From: Puniceibacterium antarcticum | GTDB lineage: Bacteria; Pseudomonadota; Alphaproteobacteria; Rhodobacterales; Rhodobacteraceae | DNA: 64,000 nt | NCBI RefSeq assembly: GCF_002760615.1 | Contig: NZ_AWWI01000060.1 | Span: forward strand, 1 to 64,000 | Reading direction: 5' to 3' | Shown: piece by piece, positions 27,631 through 36,148 of the stretch | How the letters are laid out: each line of letters starts with the position of its first letter | Numbering within the stretch: position 1 is the stretch's first letter | Notes under the pieces: model-generated | Database searches by the model: none | Seen by the model: only the letters and a program-made list of their open reading frames with translations | What the model was told of the DNA's origin: nothing | Made by a program: the position numbers and the translations under genes

Positions 27631-28944
27631 ATGGCGCGTGACACACTGACCGGCAGCCGGATCCGCGACAGGCGCACGATCGCGGGGATGAAGCAGGCAG
27701 ATCTGGCGCGCAAGGCGGGCATCTCTGCGTCCTATCTCAATCTTATCGAACACAACCGGCGCAGAATCGGCGGAAAGTTGCTGCTGGACATTGCGGGTCT
27801 TCTGGATGTGGAGCCGTCTCTGCTGACCGAAGGGGCCGAGGCAACGCTGATCGCGGCCCTGCGCGAGGCAGCCTTGGATCCGCGCGGCGGGGCGGCTGAA
27901 TTGGACCGGGCCGAAGAGTTCGCCGGGCGTTTTCCGGGCTGGTCGGGCCTTTTGGCTGACAATCGCCGACGCATCGCGACGCTGGAGCGTACGGTAGAGA
28001 CGCTCACGGATCGCATGACCCACGATCCGCATCTTGCCGCGTCCTTGCACGAAATGCTGTCGACCGTGACGGCGATCCGATCCGCAGCGTCGATCCTGGC
28101 CGAACCGGGTGAGATCGAGCCGGAGTGGCAGCAGCGTTTTCACCGCAATATCTACGAGGATTCCGCAAGGCTTGCGGACACAAGCCGTGCCTTGGTCAGC
28201 TATCTTGAGGCGGCGGATGATGCCTCGTCCGAGTCGAGCGTACCGCAGGAAGAGGTGGATGCAATCCTTGAGGCTGCAGGTCATCATATTGCGGTGCTGG
28301 AAAACGGAGAGGCAAGGCCGCAGGAGGTGGCGATTCAATTGGCCGCCGAAGCGTCTGAACCGGCACGCGAGCTGTTGCTGCGCAGTCTTGTGCGTTATGC
28401 CGACGATGCTGCGCGTCTGCCGCTGGCTTCGCTTACGCAGGTGGTGGCACAGACCGGGGCCGATCCCATGGCGCTGGCGCAGAGCTGCGGTGTGGATGTC
28501 GGCCTTGCCATGCGTCGGCTGGCCAGCCTGCCGGGGGATGTGCTGCCCGAACCGGTCGGCCTTGCGATCTGCGATGCCTCCGGCACGCTGACCTATCGCA
28601 AACCATTGCCGGAATTTGCCATGCCGCGTTTCGGCGCGGGCTGTCCGCTTTGGCCGCTCTATCAGGCGCTGAGCCGCCCGATGATGTTGCTGGGGCAGAC
28701 GGTCGAACAACCGGGGCCACCGGCGCGCCTGTTCCGCGCCTTTGCGGTGGCGTTGCCCGCAGGTCCGGTGCAGATCAACAGGGAACCACTGTTTCAGTCG
28801 CATATGCTGATTGTGCCGCTGTCTGGCGGAGCGGTCACGGGGGCGCTGCCGCTGGGCACCACCTGCCGGATCTGTCCGCGCACGGGTTGCGACGCGCGTC
28901 GCGAGCCGTCGATTCTGAGTGGGCGCGGGCAGATCGGCTTTTGA
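27631..28944 (+). CDS. RamB-like short-chain acyl regulator (XRE HTH, DUF2083)
   Basis: 437 residues. An N-terminal XRE helix-turn-helix (IRDRRTIAGMKQADLARKAG, residues 11-65) and a C-terminal DUF2083-type module with the metal-like Cys motif CRICPRTGC match regulators of acetate and propionate metabolism such as RamB. The middle segment HEMLSTVTAIRSAASIL ... RLADTSRALVSYLE resembles the dimerisation helices of a histidine kinase, but no ATPase domain follows. Divergent from livJ-livHMGF-acs; a kinase and response regulator lie downstream. Confidence 0.85.
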   Translation: MARDTLTGSRIRDRRTIAGMKQADLARKAGISASYLNLIEHNRRRIGGKLLLDIAGLLDVEPSLLTEGAEATLIAALREAALDPRGGAAELDRAEEFAGRFPGWSGLLADNRRRIATLERTVETLTDRMTHDPHLAASLHEMLSTVTAIRSAASILAEPGEIEPEWQQRFHRNIYEDSARLADTSRALVSYLEAADDASSESSVPQEEVDAILEAAGHHIAVLENGEARPQEVAIQLAAEASEPARELLLRSLVRYADDAARLPLASLTQVVAQTGADPMALAQSCGVDVGLAMRRLASLPGDVLPEPVGLAICDASGTLTYRKPLPEFAMPRFGAGCPLWPLYQALSRPMMLLGQTVEQPGPPARLFRAFAVALPAGPVQINREPLFQSHMLIVPLSGGAVTGALPLGTTCRICPRTGCDARREPSILSGRGQIGF

Positions 28945-29031
28945 CAGCTGGCTGTGCAAAGGCGATAAGGATGTATGGGAGCCACATAAGGGACAAAAGT
29001 CGCAGGGTGCCCATAAGGGGGAGGAACGGGA

Positions 29032-29415
29032 ATGCCCAAGCAGGTCCTGGTGATCGAGGACGAGCCCAATATAATAGAAGCCATCAGCTTTATCCTGTCG
29101 CGCGACGGATGGACGGTAAAGACTCATTCCAACGGCTTGACTGCGGTTGAGACGGTGCTGATGCGTAAACCCGATGTGGTGATCCTGGATGTGATGCTGC
29201 CAGGGAAGAGCGGCTACGACATCCTGCGAGAGCTGCGTGATCTGCCGCAGACCGCAACGCTGCCCATCCTGATGCTGACCGCGCGGGGCCAGACCAAGGA
29301 CCGGGAGCTGGCCGAGCGGGCCGGTGTCAGCCATTTCATGACCAAGCCATTCAGCAATGCCGAAGTGCTGGCCGCAGTGCAGGCTTTGGTCGCGCCGGTG
29401 GGCGATGCCAAATGA
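29032..29415 (+). CDS. Single-domain response regulator (CheY-like)
   Basis: 127 residues and only a receiver domain: acidic pair ED (10-11), phospho-acceptor Asp53 in VILDVMLPG, Thr in MLTARG and Lys in MTKPFS. With no output domain it must act through a protein partner. Two CATAAGGG direct repeats (28985-28992, 29012-29019) precede it, and GGGGGAGGAAC gives the ribosome site. It overlaps the next gene by ATGA and is presumably the partner of the symporter-kinase two genes on. Confidence 0.9.
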   Translation: MPKQVLVIEDEPNIIEAISFILSRDGWTVKTHSNGLTAVETVLMRKPDVVILDVMLPGKSGYDILRELRDLPQTATLPILMLTARGQTKDRELAERAGVSHFMTKPFSNAEVLAAVQALVAPVGDAK

Positions 29416-29702
29416 CTGAAACCGGCCCCGAGATTTCGCCGGAACGGCCAAGATCGCCGCTGTTCCTGCAACGGCAGTCCTACAGGCGCAGGAGGCTGAT
29501 AGATGCGGCGCGGTTCTTGCCGGTTCTTGGCCTGCTGTTGTGGGCTGTGCCGCTGCTGTGGCCCACGGGCGAACAGGAGCCTGTCCACAGCTCTGGCGCG
29601 CTGATCTATATCTTCGGAATCTGGGCTTTGCTGGTGCTGGCCGCCTTCGTGCTGTCGCTGCGTCTGAAAGTCGGGGGGACCGAACCCGGGGGCGGGGGAT
29701 GA
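29412..29702 (+). CDS. Small two-helix membrane protein
   Basis: 96 residues with a basic N-terminal part (QRQSYRRRRLIDAARF) and two hydrophobic helices (PVLGLLLWAVPLLWP; IYIFGIWALLVLAAFVLSL). It overlaps both neighbours by ATGA, so it is tightly coupled to the response regulator and the symporter-kinase. The position recalls the small DUF485/YjcH protein next to acetate permease genes; no sequence match to that family is claimed. Confidence 0.75.
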   Translation: MTETGPEISPERPRSPLFLQRQSYRRRRLIDAARFLPVLGLLLWAVPLLWPTGEQEPVHSSGALIYIFGIWALLVLAAFVLSLRLKVGGTEPGGGG

Positions 29703-32380
29703 TCACGCTTAACGGGCTGGTGGCGGTTTGCCTGACCTATGTGGTCTTTCTGTTCGTCATCGCCTTTTTTGCGGAACGCTCTGCCTTGCGGGGGCAGGTC
29801 CGTTGGCTAAAGGCGCCGCTGGTCTATACGCTGTCCCTGTCAATTTATTGCACAGCCTGGACATTCTACGGCGCGGTCGGATCGGCGGCGCGATCTGGGT
29901 TTGAATATCTGACCATCTACCTTGGACCCAGTCTGGTCATGGTCGGCTGGTGGTGGATATTGCGCAAGCTGGTGCGCATCGGGCGCAGCCAGCGCATCAC
30001 CTCTGTCGCTGACCTTGTGTCGTCGCGCTATGGCAAATCGAACCTGCTGGCGATCTGTGTGACCATCCTCGCCGTGATCGGGACCACGCCTTATATCGCG
30101 CTGCAACTGCAGTCGGTCACGCTGAGCTTTGAGGTGTTTGCCCAGCCAGGTGTGCCCTCGCCCGAGGAAGGGCTGCGCAGCTATACTGCGTTGTGGGTCG
30201 CCTTTGGCCTTGCCCTATTCACCGTGATCTTTGGCACCCGGAACCTTGATGCAAATGAGCGCCACCACGGCGTCGTCATGGCGATCGCGGTCGAGGCGGT
30301 GGTGAAGCTGGCAGCGCTGCTGGCCGTCGGCATCTTTGTGGTCTGGGGGCTGTCGGGCGGTGTGGCGCAGACTCTGGCGCGGATTGATGCGTCAGAACTG
30401 GGCAGCTGGCAGATGGATGGCGGGCGCTGGGCGGGGCTGACGCTGCTGTCTGCTGCAGCGTTTCTGTGTCTGCCGCGCATGTTTCAGGTGCTGGTTGTCG
30501 AAAGCGATGACGAGGGCCATCTGCGCACCGCAAGCTGGGCCTTTCCGCTCTACCTTTTGCTGATGAGCCTGTTTGTCGTGCCGATTGCGGTGGTCGGGCT
30601 GGATCTGCTGCCCGCCGGGTCCAATCCAGACCTTTTTGTTCTGACTGTGCCGCTGGCCACGGGGCAGGAAGGGCTGGCTGTATTGTCCTTTCTCGGCGGG
30701 TTCAGTTCTGCGACATCAATGGTGATCGTTGCGGCGATTGCGCTGTCAACCATGGTGTCGAACCACATCGTCATGCCGATCTTCCTGCGTCTGACCGGCA
30801 ACGGGGCCAGTGTGTCGGGCGATGTGCGCCATGCGGTGCTGTTGTCGCGGCGGCTGTCTATCACGGGGGTCGTGGGGCTTGGCTATCTCTATTATTCGCT
30901 TTCGGGCGGCGGCACGGCGCTTGCGACCATCGGCCTTGTGTCCTTTGCGGGTGTGGCGCAGGTGCTGCCTGCGATGCTGGGCGGTATCTTCTGGCGCGGT
31001 GCGACGCGGATGGGGGCGCTGGCCGGGCTGACCTCTGGCTTTGCCATCTGGCTCTATACGCTGTTCCTGCCCAGCATTGGCAGCGGCGCCCTGTCCGATG
31101 CCATCATGGCGCAGGGGCTGTTCGGCCTGAGCTGGCTGCGTCCGCAGGCCCTGTTCGGCATCAGTGGGCTGGACCCGTTGCTGCATGCCTTTCTGTGGAG
31201 CATGACGTTCAATGTCACCGCCTTTTTCAGCTTTTCTCTGGCCAGTTTTCCGTCCCCTCTAGAGCGGTTGCAGGGCGCGCAGTTCGTCAATGTCTTTGAC
31301 CATTCCGGCGGGCCGCGCAGCTGGGCGGGGGGTGTGGCCCAGACCGAAGATCTGATGATCATGGCGCAGCGCATCCTGGGCGCCCCCGAGGCGCAGGCGC
31401 TGTTTGAACGTGAGGCGCATCGGCAGGGGGGACGGGGCCTGCTGCCTGATCCAACCCCGGATTTTCTGGAGACGCTGGAAAAGGAGCTGTCCGGATCGGT
31501 CGGCGCCGCCACGGCCCATGCGATGGTCGGACAGATCGTTGGCGGCATGTCGGTTTCGGTTGAGGATCTGATGGCAGTTGCGGATGAAACCGCGCAGATG
31601 ATGGAATATTCCGCCCGGCTTGAGACCCAGTCGAACGAACTGAGCCGCACCGCGCGCCAGCTGCGCGAGGCGAATCAAAAGCTGACCCGGCTGTCGGTGC
31701 AAAAGGATGCCTTTCTGACCCAGATCAGCCATGAGTTGCGCACGCCGATGACCTCTATTCGCGCATTTTCCGAGATTCTGCGCGACAGCCGGGGGCTGAC
31801 TGCGGCCGAGCACATCAAATATGCCTCGATCATTCAGGATGAGGCGATCCGCCTGACCCGGTTGCTGGATGATCTGCTTGATTTGAGCGTGCTGGAAAAT
31901 GGGCAGGTGAACCTGAACCTGCGTCAGGGGCTGCTGTGCGACCTGCTGGACCGGGCAGCGGCGGCGGCCAATGACGGGGGGCATGCGGTGCGCATCCGCC
32001 GCAACGGTCCCAACGAACAGCTGATGCTGAACACCGATCTGGATCGCCTGAGCCAGGTTTTTATCAATCTGATCGCCAATGCGCGCAAATATTGCGATGC
32101 AGACGCCCCCGAGTTGGAAATCCGTGTGAGTGAGAAGACCGGCCTGCTGGTGATCGATTTCATCGACAACGGTTCGGGAATCAGTGTCGAAGCCCAGGAC
32201 CTGATTTTTGAAAAATTCGCCCGCGTCAGCGACAGACAGGCAGGTGGGGCAGGGCTCGGGCTGGCCATCAGCCGGCAGATCATGACGCGTCTGGGGGGCG
32301 AAATCTCCTATCTTCCGGGGTATGGCGGCGCCGCCTTCCGTGTCGCCCTGCCGAGGAATTTTGCCTTGGCAGCACAATAA
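29699..32380 (+). CDS. Sodium:solute symporter-histidine kinase fusion (CrbS-like)
   Basis: 893 residues. The first 480 or so form a sodium:solute symporter domain with about 13 hydrophobic helices. A coiled-coil linker (SARLETQSNELSRTARQL) leads to a HisKA domain with His678 in ISHELRTPMTSIRAF, and a HATPase_c domain with NLIANARKY, DNGSGIS and GGAGLGLAIS. The fusion resembles CrbS/CbrA sensors, which in Vibrio and Pseudomonas control acs. With acs and a RamB-like gene nearby, sensing acetate or a related solute is a reasonable inference. Confidence 0.9.
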   Translation: MITLNGLVAVCLTYVVFLFVIAFFAERSALRGQVRWLKAPLVYTLSLSIYCTAWTFYGAVGSAARSGFEYLTIYLGPSLVMVGWWWILRKLVRIGRSQRITSVADLVSSRYGKSNLLAICVTILAVIGTTPYIALQLQSVTLSFEVFAQPGVPSPEEGLRSYTALWVAFGLALFTVIFGTRNLDANERHHGVVMAIAVEAVVKLAALLAVGIFVVWGLSGGVAQTLARIDASELGSWQMDGGRWAGLTLLSAAAFLCLPRMFQVLVVESDDEGHLRTASWAFPLYLLLMSLFVVPIAVVGLDLLPAGSNPDLFVLTVPLATGQEGLAVLSFLGGFSSATSMVIVAAIALSTMVSNHIVMPIFLRLTGNGASVSGDVRHAVLLSRRLSITGVVGLGYLYYSLSGGGTALATIGLVSFAGVAQVLPAMLGGIFWRGATRMGALAGLTSGFAIWLYTLFLPSIGSGALSDAIMAQGLFGLSWLRPQALFGISGLDPLLHAFLWSMTFNVTAFFSFSLASFPSPLERLQGAQFVNVFDHSGGPRSWAGGVAQTEDLMIMAQRILGAPEAQALFEREAHRQGGRGLLPDPTPDFLETLEKELSGSVGAATAHAMVGQIVGGMSVSVEDLMAVADETAQMMEYSARLETQSNELSRTARQLREANQKLTRLSVQKDAFLTQISHELRTPMTSIRAFSEILRDSRGLTAAEHIKYASIIQDEAIRLTRLLDDLLDLSVLENGQVNLNLRQGLLCDLLDRAAAAANDGGHAVRIRRNGPNEQLMLNTDLDRLSQVFINLIANARKYCDADAPELEIRVSEKTGLLVIDFIDNGSGISVEAQDLIFEKFARVSDRQAGGAGLGLAISRQIMTRLGGEISYLPGYGGAAFRVALPRNFALAAQ

Positions 32381-32461
32381 GATCTCGCGGCTAAAGCCGT
32401 TGGTAACCAAATCTGCCCATAACCCTTTTCACAGTCAGCCGAGAAATGGGCAAAGCGAAAC

Positions 32462-33616
32462 ATGGGCGAACCGGCAAGACAGGATGTTCTCGGCCAGAAG
32501 GCCAGCGCGTCGCGCAGGGCATTTGAGGCACGCGCGATGTCGCCTGCCAAGGCCTTGCGCCTTGCCTTGTCGCGCACAGCGGATGTGCTTTGGGAAATGG
32601 CGCTGGTCACACAGGGTGTGCAGCAAGAGGTGTTGGATCAGGAAGAGTGTCTTGAGTTGCTCTCGCCCGGCCTGCTGCTGGTCCTGATGGAGGGGCCGCA
32701 AGAGGCGCGGGGACTTGTTTCTGTCGACCGGGAGGTCATGACGGGCATGATCGAGATGCAGACCATCTCGAAAGTGACCAGAATGCCGATCGAGGACCGC
32801 CCGCTGACACCCACAGATGCCGCCATGATGGCGCCGTTGATCGAAGGGGCGCTGGAACGGTTCGAAGGCAACCTTGAGGGACACCCCGATCTTGCGCTTC
32901 TGAGCGGGTTTCGCTTTGGCGCGATGGTGGAGGATGCCCGGACGGCCGGCCTGCTGCTGGAGGCGGCGTCTTTCCGGGCTTTTCGCGCCTCTCTGGACAT
33001 GGACTCGGGCACACGGCGGGGGGATATCCAGATTTTTCTGCCTGTGCGGGAAGTTTCCGTTGCACCAAACCCCGAGGCAGAAGCGAAACCCGGCCCCCAC
33101 GAGCCGCGCATGATGCTGGTCCCCGCGCAAATCGAGGCGGTTCTTGCGCGCATCCGCATGCCCCTGAGCAAGGCCTATGGCTTGCGCAGGGGGGACCTCG
33201 TGGAATTGCCGAGGCTGGCGCTGGACAAGGCGGAACTGATCGCGGGCAAGGGCCATCGTCTGGCGGTCGGGCGTCTGGGGCAAATGAATGGTTTCCGGGC
33301 GATCCGCCTGAACCTGCCTGCGGGGGCCAGCCCGACTAAAGCCCTTGGCGCCGCCGCTTTGACAGATGAGGCCGAGACGGATTTCGCTGGTGGAGCGGGC
33401 TTTGCTGCAGGGGCGGAGTTCGGCATGTCCGCAATGGGAATGTCAGACGCCGCAAATGCACTGCAAGAGGAAGAAGACCTGCCTGATCTGCCAGCGCTTG
33501 ATTTCGACACGGAATTTGGGGGCGGCGGGGATTTCGACTTTGATCCCGGCGGCAGTGACGAAGACGGAGGCGATTTCCCCATGGCCGCCATGGGCGGGGA
33601 TTGGGAAGATAAATGA
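32462..33616 (+). CDS. FliM/SpoA-type flagellar switch-like protein
   Basis: 384 residues. The first 180 resemble the FliM middle domain; LRRGDLVELPRLALDKAELIAG begins a C-terminal SpoA (FliN-like) domain with RLGQMNGFRAIRLN. The last 90 residues are very acidic and Gly-rich (DFDTEFGGGGDFDFDPGG). No other flagellar gene lies in the window. Standalone FliM-like genes occur in Rhodobacteraceae outside the flagellar cluster; whether this one works in the motor is unknown. Confidence 0.75.
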   Translation: MGEPARQDVLGQKASASRRAFEARAMSPAKALRLALSRTADVLWEMALVTQGVQQEVLDQEECLELLSPGLLLVLMEGPQEARGLVSVDREVMTGMIEMQTISKVTRMPIEDRPLTPTDAAMMAPLIEGALERFEGNLEGHPDLALLSGFRFGAMVEDARTAGLLLEAASFRAFRASLDMDSGTRRGDIQIFLPVREVSVAPNPEAEAKPGPHEPRMMLVPAQIEAVLARIRMPLSKAYGLRRGDLVELPRLALDKAELIAGKGHRLAVGRLGQMNGFRAIRLNLPAGASPTKALGAAALTDEAETDFAGGAGFAAGAEFGMSAMGMSDAANALQEEEDLPDLPALDFDTEFGGGGDFDFDPGGSDEDGGDFPMAAMGGDWEDK

Positions 33617-33961
33617 CCGGCCCTCTGCGCTGGTGCAGATCCGAGACAAACGGATCATTTTCAGGCTGTGTCGTGAGACTTAAATCGTCCCGCCTTAAAC
33701 TTTCATCGCTTGTTCGCTGCCTTTCGTCTGCGCCGCCAAAGCGAAAAGCGATGAGTGTGTTTCAGCTTAAAGGCGGGACGCTCTGGAAACGCGCAGAACA
33801 TCTGAGCGCATTGTTTCCCCAAACGTCCTCCTGCGCCTGAGTGAGCTGACGCCTTTGGACGCGAGCCGGGTGTGATACCCGCCAGAGCGGGCATCATTGG
33901 CGCGTCATCACGCGGCAAGAGGTCGTTGGATGGTCGCTATCAGCGCATCCGAGCCTGTTGG
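33617..33961. other. Gene-free interval with large secondary structures
   Basis: 345 bases without a convincing gene. A long imperfect inverted repeat spans 33686-33780, and a short hairpin (TGATACCCGC-CAGA-GCGGGCATCA, 33873-33896) lies before the minus-strand sulfur operon end, where it may act as terminator. Confidence 0.6.
33686..33780. repeat. Long imperfect inverted repeat
   Basis: The left arm starts CGTCCCGCCTTAAAC and continues to CATCGCTTGTTCGC; the right arm, read in reverse complement, starts CGTCCCGCCTTTAAGC and continues to CATCGCTTTTCGC. The outer 11 bp are perfect; loop about 23 bases. It could be a terminator, a structured RNA or a non-coding mobile remnant. Confidence 0.7.
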
Positions 33962-34387
33962 TCAGCGCTTGGACAGATTTTCCAGAGTGGGGCGCAACCC
34001 TTCCAGATCGTAGCCTGCGGCGGATACGGCGTGCAGGATCGTATCGGCATCCTGCTTGTCGGCCTGACCCAACGCCCAGACGACCGAGCTGCGGGTTCCG
34101 GAAGCACAATAGGCCAGAACCAGACCTTCGGCGCCGTCGACGAAGCCTGCGTGACGGGCGATGTTTTCTGGCGTCATGGTCTGGTGTGTCAAGGGCAGCG
34201 CCTTGAACTGCAGCCCTGCTGCGGTCACGGCAGCTTCGATCGCGGCGGCCTGATGGCTGGGCCCAACTTCGCCATCCGGGCGGTTGCAGATCACCGTGGT
34301 GATCCCCGCCTCTTTCAGGGCCGGAACATCCTCGGCGCTGATCTGCGGCGAGACGTGGTATTTCGGTGTGATCTGACGTATTTCCAT
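33962..34387 (-). CDS. TIGR01244-family (DUF442) sulfurtransferase/phosphatase-like protein
   Basis: 141 residues beginning MEIRQITPKYHVSPQISAEDV. The loop YCASGTRSS (Cys94, Arg99) is the Cx(4)R-type active site of the dual-specificity phosphatase/rhodanese-like fold. In Agrobacterium and Xylella this domain is fused to a persulfide dioxygenase (Blh) in the BigR regulon; here it is separate and last in the four-gene sulfur operon. It probably handles sulfane sulfur. Confidence 0.85.
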   Translation of the reverse strand: MEIRQITPKYHVSPQISAEDVPALKEAGITTVICNRPDGEVGPSHQAAAIEAAVTAAGLQFKALPLTHQTMTPENIARHAGFVDGAEGLVLAYCASGTRSSVVWALGQADKQDADTILHAVSAAGYDLEGLRPTLENLSKR

Positions 34388-34396
34388 CGCGTTTAA

Positions 34397-34831
34397 CTAC
34401 TCCGCTGCAATTGCTCTGTCCAGATAGGACCGTGTGCGTGGGGCCAGTGCCATCCCGGCCAGCATCGCCAGCATAAAGACAACAACACCGGGCCCGCCAT
34501 AGCTGATCGACGCAACAGCAGGGCCGGGGCAGAGACCGGCAAGCCCCCAGCCGGCGCCGAAGAGCACGGAGCCGATGACCAGATTGCGCCCGAGGCGCGG
34601 ATCGGGTCGGGGGGGGAAGGATCCGCCGACCAGCGGTGTCCGGCGCAGGCGGGTCAGCTGCCAGGCCAGGGCCATGGGCAGGATCGCGCCGCCCATGACA
34701 AAGGCCAGTGTGGGGTCCCAGTCCCCGAACACATCCAGCCAGCCCTGAACCTTGGCCGTGTCGGTCATGCCGGAAATATGCAGGCCCGCGCCGAACAGGC
34801 TGCCCGCAAGCAGGGCAAAAAGGGTGCGCAT
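34397..34831 (-). CDS. YeeE/YedE-type sulfur transport half-protein (second half)
   Basis: 144 residues, four hydrophobic helices, with FGAGLHISGMTDTAKVQGWLD and GWGLAGLCPGPAVAS, the two family motifs of the C-terminal half of YeeE (DUF395). YeeE-type proteins carry thiosulfate or related sulfur species across the inner membrane. The start at 34831 lies one base after the preceding stop. It pairs with the next gene upstream as in PmpA/PmpB. Confidence 0.85.
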   Translation of the reverse strand: MRTLFALLAGSLFGAGLHISGMTDTAKVQGWLDVFGDWDPTLAFVMGGAILPMALAWQLTRLRRTPLVGGSFPPRPDPRLGRNLVIGSVLFGAGWGLAGLCPGPAVASISYGGPGVVVFMLAMLAGMALAPRTRSYLDRAIAAE

Positions 34832-34832
34832 G

Positions 34833-35258
34833 TCAGATGATTCCCAGCAGATGGCGGAACAGCGCCACGGTGATGCCACCCGCGCCGATGTAGAAACAGG
34901 TGGCGACGATGCCCCGCAGGCTGAGCCGCGAAATGCCACAGACCCCGTGACCCGAGGTACAGCCGTTGGCCAGACGCGTGCCGACACCGACCAGCATCCC
35001 GGCCACGACCAGCACCGCCAGATTGCCGGTGACATGGGTCGCAACCCCACCAAAGGCCAGGGTCAGCAGCAGGGGCAGGGCGATCACGCCCGCCAGAAAG
35101 CTGAGCCGCTCTGCCGCGGTGTCACGGCCCGATCCGTCGATCAGCCCGCCGATGATGCCGCTGGCGCCCATGATCCGCCCGTTGGCCAGCAGATAGACCG
35201 CCCCGCCGGCGCCGATCATCAGCCCGCCCAGCAGGCCGTGGATCCAATCCGTCTCCAT
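34833..35258 (-). CDS. YeeE/YedE-type sulfur transport half-protein (first half)
   Basis: 141 residues with METDWIHGLLGGLMIGAGGAVYLL at the start and the signature GTRLANGCTSGHGVCGISRLS, whose Cys residues act in thiosulfate relay in YeeE structures. GAGGAG precedes the ATG at 35258. It lies between the persulfide dioxygenase gene and the second half-transporter gene. Confidence 0.87.
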   Translation of the reverse strand: METDWIHGLLGGLMIGAGGAVYLLANGRIMGASGIIGGLIDGSGRDTAAERLSFLAGVIALPLLLTLAFGGVATHVTGNLAVLVVAGMLVGVGTRLANGCTSGHGVCGISRLSLRGIVATCFYIGAGGITVALFRHLLGII

Positions 35259-35284
35259 TCTTGCTCCTCGCAAAACCCGCAGGT

Positions 35285-36148
35285 TTACAGTCTGTTGATC
35301 GGTACCTTGAGAAAGACATTGCCCTGCTCATCGGCGGGCGGCATGTGGCCGGCGCGCATGTTCACCTGCAGCGAGGGAATGATCAGCTTGGGCATACCGA
35401 GCTGCGCGTCGCGGGCATCGCGCATGGCGACAAAGTCATCCTTGCTGCGCCCTGCACCTATATGCACGTTCTGCGCCTTTTCAGCCGCGACCGTGGTTTC
35501 CCAGGCATAGTCATCACGCCCGGGGGCCTTGTAGTCATGGCAGACAAAGATCCGGGTGTCTTGCGGCAGTGACAGGATCTTTTGCACCGAATTATAGAGC
35601 ATTTCCGAGGACCCGCCGGGGAAGTCACAGCGCGCCGTGCCGAAATCCGGCATGAACAGCGTATCGCCCACAAAGGCTGCATCACCGATGACATAGGTCA
35701 GACAGGCCGGGGTGTGGCCCGGAGTGTGCAGGGTATCGCCGCGCAGCTGACCGATATCAAAGATGTCGCCATCCTTGAACAGGGCATCGAATTGCGAGCC
35801 GTCGCGCTGGAATTCCGTACCTTCGTTGAAGACCTTGCCAAAGGTGTCCTGCACCACGGTGATGCGTTCGCCGATGCCGATCTTGCCGCCAACCTTTTGC
35901 TGAATGTAGGGCGCGGCGGACAGATGGTCGGCATGGACATGGGTTTCCAGCAGCCAGTGCACGTCAAGGTTGTGTTCGCGGACATGGGCGATGATGTCGT
36001 CGGCGGATCGTGTGTCTGTGCGTCCCGAGGCATGATCAAAGTCCAGAACAGAGTCGATGATCGCGCAGGCGCTGCCCTTTGGGTCTTTGACGACATAGGA
36101 TACCGTGTTTGTCGCTTCGTCGAAAAAGCTTGTGACATCTGGTTTCAT
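35285..36148 (-). CDS. Persulfide dioxygenase-like metallo-beta-lactamase-fold protein
   Basis: 287 residues. The metal motif THVHADHL gives His70, His72, Asp74 and His75; further ligands lie in LHTPGHTP and VGDTLFMPDFGTARCDFPGG, and VCHDYKAPGRDD follows. This matches the Blh/ETHE1-like group that oxidises glutathione persulfide to sulfite. First gene of the sulfide-detoxification operon with two YeeE halves and a sulfurtransferase-like protein. Confidence 0.9.
   Translation of the reverse strand: MKPDVTSFFDEATNTVSYVVKDPKGSACAIIDSVLDFDHASGRTDTRSADDIIAHVREHNLDVHWLLETHVHADHLSAAPYIQQKVGGKIGIGERITVVQDTFGKVFNEGTEFQRDGSQFDALFKDGDIFDIGQLRGDTLHTPGHTPACLTYVIGDAAFVGDTLFMPDFGTARCDFPGGSSEMLYNSVQKILSLPQDTRIFVCHDYKAPGRDDYAWETTVAAEKAQNVHIGAGRSKDDFVAMRDARDAQLGMPKLIIPSLQVNMRAGHMPPADEQGNVFLKVPINRL

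Noticed and set aside
27586-29706. 706-codon antisense frame over the RamB-like regulator and response regulator genes
   Set aside because: Its product is rich in His, Gln and Arg with no domains, and the sense strand holds two well-supported genes.
34397-35258. Frameshifted single yeeE gene
   Set aside because: Two half-size YeeE-type genes (PmpA/PmpB) are a known arrangement; each has its own start and the first has a good ribosome site.
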